A stretch of 64,000 nt of DNA from Massilia sp. IC2-278 (GTDB taxonomy: Bacteria; Pseudomonadota; Gammaproteobacteria; Burkholderiales; Burkholderiaceae_D). The notes under the pieces are model-generated. The model had not been told where the DNA came from and ran no database searches. It saw only the letters and a list, made by a program, of their open reading frames with translations. The first letter of the stretch is position 1. Each line of letters starts with the position of its first letter. The stretch covers positions 1 through 64,000 of the forward strand of contig NZ_JAJFES010000005.1 in assembly GCF_020708045.1 (NCBI RefSeq), written 5' to 3'. Shown here piece by piece: positions 43,604 to 53,741 of the stretch. The translations under genes were made by a program, and so were the position numbers.

Positions 43604-44836
43604 ATGGAAACGATCACCACGCCGCATGACCAGCCCCTCCCGCACAGCCTGGCCACCAGGATCGCCGGCTGGGGCAGCGTCGCGCGCCAGTATCCGATCT
43701 TCGGCAAGACCTGGTTCGGCTACCGGGTGCGCTCCTTCCTGGTGCCGCTTGGCCTGCTGACCGCGGTCATGGTCCTCATCGGCGCCTTCATCCCCGGTTC
43801 CCAGGCGGCGCTGGTGCGTGGCGCCTTGCTGGCGGTCTGGCTGGTGGTGGTGCTGGCCCTGTTTCTCGGCCGGGGCCTGGCGGTGCTGGTCTGCCGGCAG
43901 CGCTGGCCGGCGCAGCGCGAAGTGGCCGGTGTCGTCTGCGCACTGCTGCTTGGCGCCCTGGTGGCGCTGCCGCTGACGCCCTACACCCGGATCAACTCGC
44001 CACCCCCGTCGATTCCGCACGCCACGCCCGAACAGGCCGAACAGCTGCGCGCCCGGACCCGCGAAAACCAGGTGGTGAACGTGATTTTCTGGGTCCTGGT
44101 GCTGGGCTGGCTGGGCGGCGGCACCGACCTGCTGGCCTGGTTGCGCCAGCGCCGCCTGATGCGCGAGAACGAACTGCTCGGTGAAGTCGCGCGCTACAGG
44201 GACGAGCGCAACGAGGTCGAGATGCAGCTGTCGATCCTGGCCAGCCAGGTCGAGCCGCACTTCCTGTTCAATACCCTCTCTGGCGTACGCGCCGCCATGC
44301 TGAGCGACCCGGCGCGCGGCGTGGCCATGATCGACCACCTGGTCGACTACCTGCGCGCCACCATCCCGCAATTGCGCGCCGACCGCGCCCAAACCTTCGT
44401 GTCGCTCGGCTCCCAGCTCGATGCGGCGCAGGCCTACCTCGGCATCATCCGCGCGCGCCTGCCGCGGCTCGATGTCGCGATCGACTGCCCGCCCGAGCTG
44501 CGCAAGGTGGCGATTCCGCCGCTGATGCTGATCTCGCTGGTCGAGAACGCCGTCAAGCACGGCATCGAACTCAAGAAGGGGCCGGCGCGCATCGCGGTCA
44601 GCGCCGTGCGCCGCCAGGCCGACGATGGCGCGCTGCTGGAGCTGGCGGTCGCCGACGATGGCCTCGGCTTCGGCGGCGCCACCAGCGGCAGCGGCATCGG
44701 CCTGTCGAACATCCGCGAACGCCTCAAGCACCTGTACGGCGATGCGGCGGCCCTGTCGCTGCGCGCGAACGACGGTGGAGGCGTGACGGCCGCCATCGTG
44801 CTGCCGCTGCGCGCCATGCCAAATACGGGAGCGTGA
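43604..44836 (+). CDS. LytS/AlgZ-type sensor histidine kinase
   Basis: The 410-residue protein has about four transmembrane helices in the first 170 residues, a short coiled coil and the His-kinase domain with EPHFLFNTLSGVRAAM (phosphorylated His) followed by the N-box LISLVENAVKHGIE and the glycine box DDGLGFGG ... GIGLSNIRERL. It pairs with the LytTR regulator that begins 2 bp after its stop. Input signal unknown. Confidence 0.93.
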   Translation: METITTPHDQPLPHSLATRIAGWGSVARQYPIFGKTWFGYRVRSFLVPLGLLTAVMVLIGAFIPGSQAALVRGALLAVWLVVVLALFLGRGLAVLVCRQRWPAQREVAGVVCALLLGALVALPLTPYTRINSPPPSIPHATPEQAEQLRARTRENQVVNVIFWVLVLGWLGGGTDLLAWLRQRRLMRENELLGEVARYRDERNEVEMQLSILASQVEPHFLFNTLSGVRAAMLSDPARGVAMIDHLVDYLRATIPQLRADRAQTFVSLGSQLDAAQAYLGIIRARLPRLDVAIDCPPELRKVAIPPLMLISLVENAVKHGIELKKGPARIAVSAVRRQADDGALLELAVADDGLGFGGATSGSGIGLSNIRERLKHLYGDAAALSLRANDGGGVTAAIVLPLRAMPNTGA

Positions 44837-44838
44837 AC

Positions 44839-45621
44839 ATGCCGACCGCGATCATCGCCGACGACGAAGACCTGCAGCGCAGCGACCTGCGGCGCATGCT
44901 GTCCCTGGCCTGGCCGGAACTGGAAATCGTCGCCCTGTGCGAGGATGGCAGCGAGGCGCTGGACGCGATCGCGCGCCTGCGTCCGGACATCGCCTTCCTC
45001 GACATCCGCATGCCCGGCGTCAGCGGCCTGGAAGTGGCCGGCGCCAGCGGCGGCGCCTGCCGCGTGGTGTTCACCACCGCCTACGACAGCCACGCGCTGG
45101 AAGCCTTCGACCTGGGCGCCATCGACTACCTGCTCAAGCCGGTCAGCCAGGACCGCCTGGCGCAAGCCGTGGCGCGCCTGCAGGAGCGCCTGCATGTGCA
45201 CACGAGCGGAAGCGGCGACAGTGCCGGACTGATGCAGGCCATGCTGGAACTCGACCGCCGCCTGCGCACGGCGGCACGCGAGGAACGCATCCGCTGGATC
45301 AGCGCCAGTGCCGGCAGTACCATCAAGATCTTCCCGGTCGAGGAAATCTTGTTCTTCGAATCGGATGCGCGCTACACCCGCGTGGTCAGCGCCACCGACG
45401 AAGGGCTGATCCGCAAGCCGCTGAAGGAACTCCAGGCCGGACTCGACCCGGACGCATTCTGGCAAATCCACCGCGGCACCCTGGTTGCCGTACGCGCCAT
45501 CGCCCGCGCCCGCCGCGACGAGCTCGGCAACATCACGGTCGAGCTGCGCGACCACCCGCAGCAGTTGAAGGTAAGCCAGACCTATGCCTGGCGCTTCAGG
45601 AGCGAGGTGTCGTTTCGCTGA
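44839..45621 (+). CDS. LytTR family response regulator
   Basis: The 260-residue protein has a receiver domain (AIIADDEDLQRSDLRRML, phosphoacceptor Asp in AFLDIRMPG, Lys in LKPVSQDRL) and a C-terminal LytTR DNA-binding domain (ILFFESDARYTRVV, FWQIHRGTLVAVRAI). ATG 44839 is chosen because GGGAG is 8 nt upstream; the GTG at 44833 is too close to it. It acts with the adjacent kinase. Confidence 0.93.
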   Translation: MPTAIIADDEDLQRSDLRRMLSLAWPELEIVALCEDGSEALDAIARLRPDIAFLDIRMPGVSGLEVAGASGGACRVVFTTAYDSHALEAFDLGAIDYLLKPVSQDRLAQAVARLQERLHVHTSGSGDSAGLMQAMLELDRRLRTAAREERIRWISASAGSTIKIFPVEEILFFESDARYTRVVSATDEGLIRKPLKELQAGLDPDAFWQIHRGTLVAVRAIARARRDELGNITVELRDHPQQLKVSQTYAWRFRSEVSFR

Positions 45622-45684
45622 GTTGGGGAACGCCTGGGCTGCGCGGCGATCCAACGTCCACGATCTCCAGCCACGAGGTGCACC

Positions 45685-46626
45685 ATGACCACCCGACGCG
45701 CGCTGTACGGCGGCCTGCTCGCCGCCCTCTTCCCTTTGCTGGCCCTGGCCGCCGCACCCCAGCCCGTGCCCGGCTTCGCCACCCGCACGGTCGCCATGCA
45801 GGACGGCGCCCACATATTCGTGCGCGCCGGCGGCAGCGGACCGGCCGTGGTGCTGATCCACGGCTTCGGCGACACCGGCGACATGTGGGGGCCGCTGGCG
45901 GCGCAGCTGGCGAAAACCCATACCGTCATCGTGCCCGATTTGCGCGGCATGGGCCGCTCGTCGCGCGCCGCGTCCGGCTACGATAAGAAGTCGCAGGCGC
46001 AGGATATCCGCACCGTGCTGGCCGCCTTCGGGCAGGACCGCGCCGACGTGGTCGGCCACGACATCGGCACCATGGTGGCCTATGCCTATGCGGCCACCTA
46101 TCCCGACAAGGTGACGAAACTGGTGGTGATGGATGCGCCGGTGCCCGGCATCGCGCCCTGGAACCAGATCGTGCTCAGTCCCAAGCTCTGGCATTTCAAT
46201 TTCTCGGGGCCGGATGCCGAGCGCCTGGTGGCCGGCCGCGAGCGCATCTACCTCGACCGCTTCTGGAACGATTTCGCCGGCGAACCCGGCAAGATCGACG
46301 AAGCGACGCGCAGCTATTACGCCGCACAGTACGCCCAGCCCGGCGCCATGCGCGCCGCCTTTGCCCAGTTCACCGCCATCGGCGCGCAGGACGCGGGCGA
46401 TAACGCCCTCCTGAACCGCCGGAAGCTGCCCATGCCGGTGCTGGCCATCGGCGGCGAAAAGTCGTTCGGCGCCACCATGGCCGAGGTGATGCGCAATGCG
46501 GCCACGAACGTCACCGGCGCCGTGGTGCCGGGCGCCGGCCACTGGCTGATGGAGGAAAGCCCGGACGCCACCGTCAGGCTGGTGAGCGGCTTTCTGGAGT
46601 CGAAGAACAGGCAGGCCAGGAACTGA
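45685..46626 (+). CDS. exported epoxide hydrolase-type alpha/beta hydrolase
   Basis: The 313-residue protein has a signal peptide (cut after LAA), the oxyanion segment VLIHGFGDTGDMWG, and VVGHDIGTMVAYAYA in which the nucleophile is Asp (GHDIG), the sign of epoxide hydrolases and haloalkane-type dehalogenases. The catalytic His is in GAGHWLMEE. Location in the periplasm is unusual for this class. It is convergent with the helicase gene. Confidence 0.88.
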   Translation: MTTRRALYGGLLAALFPLLALAAAPQPVPGFATRTVAMQDGAHIFVRAGGSGPAVVLIHGFGDTGDMWGPLAAQLAKTHTVIVPDLRGMGRSSRAASGYDKKSQAQDIRTVLAAFGQDRADVVGHDIGTMVAYAYAATYPDKVTKLVVMDAPVPGIAPWNQIVLSPKLWHFNFSGPDAERLVAGRERIYLDRFWNDFAGEPGKIDEATRSYYAAQYAQPGAMRAAFAQFTAIGAQDAGDNALLNRRKLPMPVLAIGGEKSFGATMAEVMRNAATNVTGAVVPGAGHWLMEESPDATVRLVSGFLESKNRQARN

Positions 46627-46639
46627 GCATCGCCGCCGT

Positions 46640-49600
46640 TCAGTCGGCGGGCAGCGCGAAGATCGCCTGCAGGTCTTCCGCGCCGAGCGCCGGGGCCGCG
46701 CCCTCGCCTGCCTCGGCGGCCAGTACGGCATTCGCCAGCTCGCCCTTGCGCCGCTGCAGGTCCTGGATTTTTTCTTCCAGCGTACCGCGCGCGATCAGTT
46801 TATAGACGAACACCGGCTGCTCCTGGCCGATGCGCCAGGCGCGGTCGGTGGCCTGGTTTTCGCTGGCCGGGTTCCACCACGGGTCGTAGTGGATGACGGT
46901 GTCGGCCGCCGTCAGGTTCAGTCCGACGCCACCCGCCTTCAGGCTGATCAGGAACACGCCGACCTGCCCCTGCTGGAAGGCGGCGATCGGCGCGGCGCGG
47001 TCGACCGTGTCGCCGGTGAGCAGGGCAAAGTCGACCGCGCGCGCCTGCAGTTCCTCGCCGATCAGCGCCAGCATGCTGGTGAACTGGGAAAACACCAGCA
47101 CCTTGCGGCCTTCGCTCAACAAGGTGTCGAGCAAATCCATCAGGGTATCCAGCTTGGCCGAAGGGGCCGCGCTGTCGGGGCGCAGCAGGCGCGGGTCGCA
47201 GCACACCTGGCGCAGCTTGAGCAGGGCGTCGAGGATCACGATCTGGCTGCGCGCCAGGCCCTTGCGGCTGACCTCTTCGCGCACGCGGCGGTCCATCGCC
47301 ACGCGCACGGTTTCGTAGAGGTCGCCCTGGGCCGCGCCGAATTCCACCGGCACCACGACCTCGGTCTTGGGCGGCAATTCGGTCGCCACCTTGTCCTTGG
47401 TCCGGCGCAGCATGAAGGGTTTCACGCGGCGCAGCAGGAGGTCCTTGCGCCGCACGTCGCCCCCCTGCTCGATCGGTTTGCGAAAGCGTGCCCGGAAGGT
47501 CTTGTCGTCGCCCAGCAGGCCCGGCATCAGGAAGTGGAATTGCGACCAGAGTTCGCCCAGGTGGTTCTGCAGCGGGGTGCCGGTCAGGCACAGGCGGTGG
47601 CGGGCGTCGAGCAGGCAGGCGACCTGCGCCGCGCGCGAACGGTGGTTCTTGATGTACTGCGATTCGTCCAGGATCAGCAGGTGGTAGCGCGCCTTGCGCA
47701 GCGCCGCTTCGTCGCGCCCGAGCAGGGCGTATGTGGTGAGCACCAGGTCGGCCTCGCCGATGCGCTCGAACTGGGTGGCGCGGTCCTTGCCGTGCAGGAG
47801 CAGCACGCGCAGGCCGGGCGCGAAGCGGGCCGCCTCGGCCTGCCAGTTGCCCATCAAACTGGTCGGCGCCACCACCAGCGCCGGCGCGTCCAGCCGTCCC
47901 GCTTCCTTCTCGGTCAGGATGTGGGCCAGGGTCTGGATGGTCTTGCCAAGGCCCATGTCGTCGGCCAGGATGCCGCCGAAGCCATACTCTCGCAGGAACT
48001 GCATCCACGCCAGGCCGGCCTGCTGGTATGCGCGCAGTTGCGCCTGCAACCCGGCCGGCGCCGCCACCGGCCGGATGCCCGCGAAGTCGTGCAGCTTGCG
48101 GCCCATCTCGCGCAGGCGCTCGCCGCCCATCCAGCGCAACTGCGCCGCCGCTTCCAGCTCGGCCAGGCGCGCGGCGTCGGTGAAGGGCAGGCGCAGGGCG
48201 GCGTCGATGCGCTCGGCAAAATACAGTTCGCCCAGCGTGGACAGGATGGGCTTGATGCGCTGCCAGGGCAGGGCGACGCGTTTGTCGCCGCCCAGGTCGA
48301 GCACGATCTCGTCGGCATCCTCGTGCGCCGCCAGCGCGGCCGGGCTGAAGTTCGCCGGCGCCTCGCGGATCATCTCCAGCAGCATCGGCAACAAGGCATG
48401 GCGCCGGCCTCCGACCACGATGCCGAGTTCCAGCGCGAACCAGGGACTGCCCTCGCCGTCCTCGTTCAGGTCGGCGTACCAGTCCTGCACGTCGGCGATG
48501 TCGTAACGGTAGTTGCCGTCGAATTCGACTTGCCAGCCGGCGGCGCGCAGGCGCGGCAGCTCGATGCGGGCAAAGTGCAGCCAGTCGGCTTCGGACGGCA
48601 GGCACAGGGGCTGCCATACGGCGTCCAGCGGCGTGCCGGGTGGCGGGGCGGCAAAGCCGAGCGCGGCGAGACGGGCTTCGGCCGCCGCTTCGGCCTGCCT
48701 GTCGCGTTCGATCAGTTCGACGTCGCCGTCCACCACGCGCCTGAACGCCGGCCCGTCCTCGTCCATGGTGCTCAAGCCGTCGTACTCGAAGGAGAGCTGC
48801 GCATAGTCGTACCAGGCGAGCGCGCGGCGGCGGCTGACCGGTTTGCTGTTCAGCAGCAGGCAGGGTAAGGGCGCGATGTCGCGGCGCTGCTTGAGCGCCA
48901 GTTCCTGCGGCAGCGGCAGGATGCGCTCGAGACCGAGTTCGGCCAGGCGCAGCGCCATGCCGGCGCGCTCGTCGGCATGCAAGGTCGGCGTACGCGCAAC
49001 GATGTCGAGCAAGGGGCCGGCCGGCAGCGCCGCCAACGCCGTCGGCAGCGTCAGCCGGCCCAGGATGCCATCGTCCAGGTAGAGCGGCGGCTCGGTGGGC
49101 AGGATGGCGCCCGGGCGTCCGCCGTCGTCGAAGCGCCATTCCAGCGCCAGCGCTTCGCTGCCGGGCGTATCCGGATACCAACCGAGTGTCGCGCCCCTCC
49201 GCGGGCCGGACTCGATGCCGTACAGGCGGCCGGCGCGCAGCCCGGCCAGCGTGTCGGCCCGGAACAGCTTGCCGTCTTCGCACAACTGTTCGAGCACGCG
49301 CGCGCCCAGGCGCCCCTCGGGCCTGAAGCCGCCGGCGCGCATATTGCCGAGGCTCTGGCCGATGATCAGGCGCACCATGTCTTCGTCGTCGGGCGGCACA
49401 TGCGCGGGCGGCGCCATCACCAGGCCGTAGGGATCGTTGTGCAGCGTGGTGCCGCCGACGCTGCCGTCCTGGCGCAGGCGCAGCTTGCAAAGGTAGAGGC
49501 AGGGTTCGCCGCCTTGCGGGTCGGGCACCATCACATAGCCAAGGCGGGACGCCGGGCCCGGCCCGGGTGCAGCGGGCGCCGGTGCGGCCTGCAGGGACGC

Positions 49601-49927
49601 CATTTGCTGCAGCCAGTATTCGGCGGCCATCGGCAGCGCGGGGCCCTGCTCCTGCTGCTCCAGGCTGGCCAGCAGGACGGCCACGACGTGCTTGCAGTTG
49701 TACGAGATCGGGCAGCTGCAGCTACCCTCGAAGCGGAAGCCGCGCGGGTCTTCCCTGAAGCGGATCGTCTGGCGGTAGAAGGTACCGCCGCTGCCGCCGA
49801 CCTCGCCCTCGATGCGCTCGCCGGTGTCGCGCGCGGCCAGCACCCTGCCCTTCAGCGCATAGCCTTCGCCGCGGCTGAGGGTGCCGCTGTCGAACTGGCG
49901 CTTGATGTCGTCGTAGGTGAAATGCAT
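46640..49927 (-). CDS. SWIM zinc-finger SNF2-family helicase
   Basis: The protein of about 1095 residues has a SWIM zinc finger near its start (CSCPISYNCKHVVAVLL), a long middle region and a SNF2 ATPase: DDMGLGKTIQTLAHI (Walker A region), DESQYIKN (motif II, in place of DEAH), LTGTPLQNHLGELWS, and the C-terminal helicase lobe with ISLKAGGVGLNLTAADTVI and DRAWRIGQ. These enzymes translocate on DNA or remodel protein-DNA contacts. The start at MHFTYDD is preferred; MAFPPARL (49957) is also possible. Neither has a strong ribosome-binding site. Confidence 0.93.
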   Translation of the reverse strand: MHFTYDDIKRQFDSGTLSRGEGYALKGRVLAARDTGERIEGEVGGSGGTFYRQTIRFREDPRGFRFEGSCSCPISYNCKHVVAVLLASLEQQEQGPALPMAAEYWLQQMASLQAAPAPAAPGPGPASRLGYVMVPDPQGGEPCLYLCKLRLRQDGSVGGTTLHNDPYGLVMAPPAHVPPDDEDMVRLIIGQSLGNMRAGGFRPEGRLGARVLEQLCEDGKLFRADTLAGLRAGRLYGIESGPRRGATLGWYPDTPGSEALALEWRFDDGGRPGAILPTEPPLYLDDGILGRLTLPTALAALPAGPLLDIVARTPTLHADERAGMALRLAELGLERILPLPQELALKQRRDIAPLPCLLLNSKPVSRRRALAWYDYAQLSFEYDGLSTMDEDGPAFRRVVDGDVELIERDRQAEAAAEARLAALGFAAPPPGTPLDAVWQPLCLPSEADWLHFARIELPRLRAAGWQVEFDGNYRYDIADVQDWYADLNEDGEGSPWFALELGIVVGGRRHALLPMLLEMIREAPANFSPAALAAHEDADEIVLDLGGDKRVALPWQRIKPILSTLGELYFAERIDAALRLPFTDAARLAELEAAAQLRWMGGERLREMGRKLHDFAGIRPVAAPAGLQAQLRAYQQAGLAWMQFLREYGFGGILADDMGLGKTIQTLAHILTEKEAGRLDAPALVVAPTSLMGNWQAEAARFAPGLRVLLLHGKDRATQFERIGEADLVLTTYALLGRDEAALRKARYHLLILDESQYIKNHRSRAAQVACLLDARHRLCLTGTPLQNHLGELWSQFHFLMPGLLGDDKTFRARFRKPIEQGGDVRRKDLLLRRVKPFMLRRTKDKVATELPPKTEVVVPVEFGAAQGDLYETVRVAMDRRVREEVSRKGLARSQIVILDALLKLRQVCCDPRLLRPDSAAPSAKLDTLMDLLDTLLSEGRKVLVFSQFTSMLALIGEELQARAVDFALLTGDTVDRAAPIAAFQQGQVGVFLISLKAGGVGLNLTAADTVIHYDPWWNPASENQATDRAWRIGQEQPVFVYKLIARGTLEEKIQDLQRRKGELANAVLAAEAGEGAAPALGAEDLQAIFALPAD

Positions 49928-50006
49928 GGGTGACAGCCGGGCGGGTGGAAACGCCATTATGGCGCATCACCCGTGACCGGATCGCTGCATGAGCGTTACC
50001 TGAGCG

Positions 50007-51155
50007 TTACCTGAGCACCTGCAGCTTGACCTTCTTCCCCTGCCGATACGTGTACATGGTCAGCGCCGCGTTCTTCAGGTCGCCCTTGGGGTCGAAGGCG
50101 ATGTTGCCGGTGATACCCTGGTAGCCGACCTTGGCCAGGAAAGGCAGGTACTTCGCAGGATCGGACGACTTGGCCTGCTGCATGGCCGTGGCCAGCACCA
50201 TCACCGAATCGTAGGCATACGGCGCGTAGGTCTGCAGCGGCATCTTGTAGCGCTGGCGGTAGCGTTCGACAAAGGCGTTGAACTTCGCTTCCTCGGCGCC
50301 GGTCACGCCGCCGGCCACCACGCAGATCACCTTGTCGTCGCCGAGCGCGTCGCCGGCCAGCTGCGGCAGCTTTTCCGAGCAGATGCCGTCGCCCGACACC
50401 AGCTTGGCGCGCAGGCCGAGCGCCTTCATCTGCTTGAGCATGGGGCCGGCCACGGCGTCCATACCGCCGTAGAAGATCACGTCCGGGTCCTGGCCGCGGA
50501 TCTGCGTGAGAATCGCCGTGAAGTCGCTGGCCTTGTCGTTGGTGAACTGGCGGCTGACGATCTTCGCCGCTTTGCCACTGCGCACGCTGCGGTTGAATTC
50601 GTCCGCCAGGCCCTGGCCGAAGGCTGTGCGGTCGTCGATGACGGCGATCTTCTTCGCCTTCAGGTTCGTGACCGCGTAGTTGGCCAGGGTCTTGCCGATC
50701 AGCTTGTCGCTGGCGACGACGCGGAAGGCGGTCTTGTAGCCCTGGGCCGTGTACTGCGGCGTGGTGGCGGCCGGGGAGATTTGCGGGATGCCGGCATCGT
50801 GGTAGATCTTCGAGGCCGGCACCGTGGTGCCCGAGTTCAGGTGGCCGACCACGCCGGCCACGCGCGCATCGACCAGCTTCTGCGCCACGGCGGCGCCGGT
50901 CTTCGGGTCGCTGGCGTCGTCTTCCGGCTGCAGCACCCACTTCACCTTCTTGCCGCCGATGGCGATGCCTTTCGCGTTCAGGTCGTCGATCGCCATGCGG
51001 GCACCGTTCTCGATGTCCTTGCCCTGGTGCGCACCCGGCCCCGACAGCGGCGAGGCGGTGCCGATCTTCACGCTGGCCTGGGCCTGGTCTTGCGCCCGCA
51101 CCGCGGGCATGGTGGCTATGATGATCAGGGACAGGACGGTGGGCGATGCTGGCAT
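50007..51155 (-). CDS. branched-chain amino acid-type ABC transporter substrate-binding protein
   Basis: The 382-residue protein has a signal peptide (cut near VRA) and the periplasmic binding fold of Leu/Ile/Val-binding proteins: VKIGTASPLSGPGAHQGKD, VAGVVGHLNSGTTVPASKIYHDAG, PQISPAATTP and AFGQGLADEF. No permease or ATPase genes are adjacent, so it is an orphan binding protein that must use transporters encoded elsewhere. A GAGGAG site precedes the ATG. Ligand unknown. Confidence 0.93.
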   Translation of the reverse strand: MPASPTVLSLIIIATMPAVRAQDQAQASVKIGTASPLSGPGAHQGKDIENGARMAIDDLNAKGIAIGGKKVKWVLQPEDDASDPKTGAAVAQKLVDARVAGVVGHLNSGTTVPASKIYHDAGIPQISPAATTPQYTAQGYKTAFRVVASDKLIGKTLANYAVTNLKAKKIAVIDDRTAFGQGLADEFNRSVRSGKAAKIVSRQFTNDKASDFTAILTQIRGQDPDVIFYGGMDAVAGPMLKQMKALGLRAKLVSGDGICSEKLPQLAGDALGDDKVICVVAGGVTGAEEAKFNAFVERYRQRYKMPLQTYAPYAYDSVMVLATAMQQAKSSDPAKYLPFLAKVGYQGITGNIAFDPKGDLKNAALTMYTYRQGKKVKLQVLR

Positions 51156-51398
51156 GAGCGGCTCCTCTGCGATGACGGTGCTTTCATTCTACTGCCGACA
51201 TCGAAATTCTTGCCAAATAAACAAATCGTGCGCTGTATTGACGCGCGTATTGACATGCATACCGCATTTCCATACCCGGTAGCCGATCCGCCACACACGC
51301 TTGAACACAGCTATCTCACGGTCAATTTTCGACCTACAATAAACCACACAGTGAGACCAAGTTTCGCTGTGCAAAACTACAATTATGGAGGCAATCCG

Positions 51399-52910
51399 AT
51401 GAACAAGCAGCTCCGCATTTCCGCGTCGCGCCGTGCCCTGCCGCCGGTGCTGACCACGCTGGTCGCAGCCCTGACCCTGTCCGCCTGCGGCAGCGGCAGC
51501 ACCGATCCCGTCCCGCCGCCGGTCCAGACCACGCCGCCACCGGTCGCGGTCCAGCCTGAGCCGGCACGCCCGCAGGATACCCGTACCTTTGCCGTGGTCG
51601 AAGCCAACCTGCCCTTCAACGCCATGACCAATGCGCCGGAAACCGACCGCTGGTGGGGCGTGCTGAACAAGGCAGGCTACCAGATCGAAGTGCCGAAGAA
51701 CTGGAACGGCATGCTGGTCATGTACGCCCACGGCTATGCCGGCACCGGGTCCAACCTGTCGGTCTCGCCGCCGGCGTTGCGGCGTCACCTGATCGCGCAA
51801 GGCTATGCCTGGGCCGCGTCGAGCTACAGCACCAACTACTACGACGTGCGCGCCGGCGTCGAGGACACCAATGCCCTGGCCCTGGCCTTCAAGGACATCG
51901 CCGGCAAGAACGGACGCACCCTGAACGCGCCGACCAAGACCTACATCGTCGGCGTGTCGATGGGCGGCCACGTCACGGCCGCCGCCGTGGACGAGGAAAA
52001 CATCGCCACCGCCAACAACAAGATCCGCTACGCCGGCGCCGTGCCGATGTGCGGTGTGCTGGGCGACACCGAGCTGTACGATTATTTTGCCGCCTACCAG
52101 ACCGCGGCCATGGTCGAAGCCGGCATGCCGGCCACCGACTGGCCGCCTTCGAACTGGGCCACGATCGGGCCGCAGGTGCAGGCCAAGCTGTTCTCGAGCT
52201 TCCCGGGTGGCAGCACCCCGACCGCGCAGGCCGTGCCGACTGCCCAGGGCATGCGCCTGAAGCAGATCGTCGCCAACCTGAGCGGCGGCCCGCGTCCGCT
52301 GTTCGACTACGCGTATTCCGGCTCCTACCAGAACACCGTGTGGGGCACCTTCGGGCGCGACGGCAAGATGCAGGGCATCCTGAACGAAGACGTGGTCACG
52401 ACCAAGGACATCACCTTCCAGCTCGACGCCGATCCGGCCCTGAGCGCGGAAGAAGTGGCCTACAACGCAAGCATCTTCCGCGTGCCGTCGGTGATCGACG
52501 CCAACCGCCTGCGCCGCGACGGCCTGCGCTGGATTCCGAAGACGAACGCGCAGATCAAGGTGCCGGTGGTGACCATCCACACCCTGGGCGACTTGTACGT
52601 GCCGTTCAAGATGGAGCAGATCTACAAGCGCCGCGCCGACGCGCTGGGGACCTCGAACCTGCTGGTCCAGCGCGCGATCCGCGGCATTGCCCACTGCGAT
52701 TTCACGATTGCGGAACAGGCTTCGGCCTTCGATGCGATGATCAAGTGGGAACAGCAGGGCGTGAAGCCGGAAGGCGACGACGTGCTCACGCCGTCGGTGG
52801 TGGCCGATCCGCAGTACGGCTGCAAGTTCACCGACAACACGCCGTCGGAGGGCGACAGCGCTTCGCTGCTGGCGGTGCGCAGGCAGCTGCCGCAGTGTAC
52901 GGCGCGGTAA
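51399..52910 (+). CDS. alpha/beta hydrolase lipoprotein
   Basis: The 503-residue protein has a lipobox LSAC (Cys30), a Pro-rich linker, and a hydrolase domain with nucleophile Ser187 in GVSMGGHVT, Asp in HTLGDLYVPF and His in RGIAHCDF, a full triad. It is probably anchored on the cell surface and cleaves esters. The GGAGG site before ATG 51399 decides the start. The upstream stretch 51156-51398 holds only promoter space. It ends before a terminator at 52938. Confidence 0.87.
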   Translation: MNKQLRISASRRALPPVLTTLVAALTLSACGSGSTDPVPPPVQTTPPPVAVQPEPARPQDTRTFAVVEANLPFNAMTNAPETDRWWGVLNKAGYQIEVPKNWNGMLVMYAHGYAGTGSNLSVSPPALRRHLIAQGYAWAASSYSTNYYDVRAGVEDTNALALAFKDIAGKNGRTLNAPTKTYIVGVSMGGHVTAAAVDEENIATANNKIRYAGAVPMCGVLGDTELYDYFAAYQTAAMVEAGMPATDWPPSNWATIGPQVQAKLFSSFPGGSTPTAQAVPTAQGMRLKQIVANLSGGPRPLFDYAYSGSYQNTVWGTFGRDGKMQGILNEDVVTTKDITFQLDADPALSAEEVAYNASIFRVPSVIDANRLRRDGLRWIPKTNAQIKVPVVTIHTLGDLYVPFKMEQIYKRRADALGTSNLLVQRAIRGIAHCDFTIAEQASAFDAMIKWEQQGVKPEGDDVLTPSVVADPQYGCKFTDNTPSEGDSASLLAVRRQLPQCTAR

Positions 52911-52937
52911 GCTGTTGATGTATCGTTGATGCAAAAG

Positions 52938-52965
52938 CGCCAGCCCGCGGGCTGGCGTTATTTTT
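52938..52965 (+). terminator. intrinsic terminator after the hydrolase gene
   Basis: CGCCAGCCC (52938-52946) and GGGCTGGCG (52949-52957) form a GC stem followed by TTATTTTT. It lies 28 bp after the stop of the gene at 51399. Confidence 0.85.
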
Positions 52966-53025
52966 GTCTGAACAGGAGCCGGGGAACGTCGCGGCCGGCG
53001 CCTTTATCGGATGCGATACAGCGAC

Positions 53026-53212
53026 CCGTACGGTGGGCACCCCGTGCCCACGCGGTTACGTGCCTATGCGTCTTGCGTTGGCCGCGAGGTAACGCTCGCA
53101 AACATCAAGCGTAGCCGGTTCGTGGCCGACGGAAGCATCGCGAGCGACATGTCACGGTCAACGTAGGAAGCACGAGTACGTAACCGCGTGGGCACGGGGT
53201 GCCCACCGTACG
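53026..53212. repeat. REPIN-like palindromic doublet, copy 2
   Basis: Arms at 53026-53055 and 53184-53212 in inverted orientation, each with the hairpin GTGGGCACCCCGTGCCCAC and the CCGTACG tail. The rest of 52911-53253 holds the hydrolase terminator; no gene is seen. Confidence 0.85.
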
Positions 53213-53253
53213 TTGAGGCCATCATTCAAAAAACGTTAGCGGCTCTCCGCGTT

Positions 53254-53658
53254 TTACTTCCCAACCACCTTCACCTGCTTCACATCCAGCGTCGATTCGC
53301 CGAACGTCTCCTTGTCGAACTCCCCGGTTAATTCGACCATCGTGTTCTGGTCCACATTCACGCCCTGCGGGAAATACTTGGCGTCGATCTCCACCGTGAT
53401 CTTGCCGCTGGCATCGGTGAACTCATAATCCTCACCGCCCTTGTGGCTGGTGAGCTTGCCCTGCAGGCGCACGTACTGGTCGTCCTTGCCGTTGTCGAGC
53501 AGCTGCTTCGCCGTCATCAGCGGCGCGCTCGACGGCCCGGTGTAGCCGGAGGCGGCCGGCTTGCTCGACGGCCCCGTGTAGTTGCCCGGCTGGGCGATGG
53601 CGGCGGCCGAGCCGGCGACGAGGGCGGTGATGCAGGTCAGTTGGATCAGTCGTTTCAT
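53254..53658 (-). CDS. YgiW/YdeI-type OB-fold stress tolerance protein
   Basis: The 134-residue protein has a signal peptide (cut after IAQ), two YTGPSS repeats after it, and an OB-fold domain (AKQLLDNGKDDQYVRLQGKLTSH, VELTGEFDKETFGESTLDV). This is the periplasmic BOF family of stress proteins. It lies 83 bp after the QseC-like kinase gene on the same strand, matching the known genetic link of ygiW with qseBC. Confidence 0.9.
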   Translation of the reverse strand: MKRLIQLTCITALVAGSAAAIAQPGNYTGPSSKPAASGYTGPSSAPLMTAKQLLDNGKDDQYVRLQGKLTSHKGGEDYEFTDASGKITVEIDAKYFPQGVNVDQNTMVELTGEFDKETFGESTLDVKQVKVVGK

Positions 53659-53741
53659 GGTCGTTCCTCCGTTAATTGATGTTCACGCTGCCGTTTGCGG
53701 CAGGCACAGACGCATTACACCGTTCGGACATTAACCCGATC

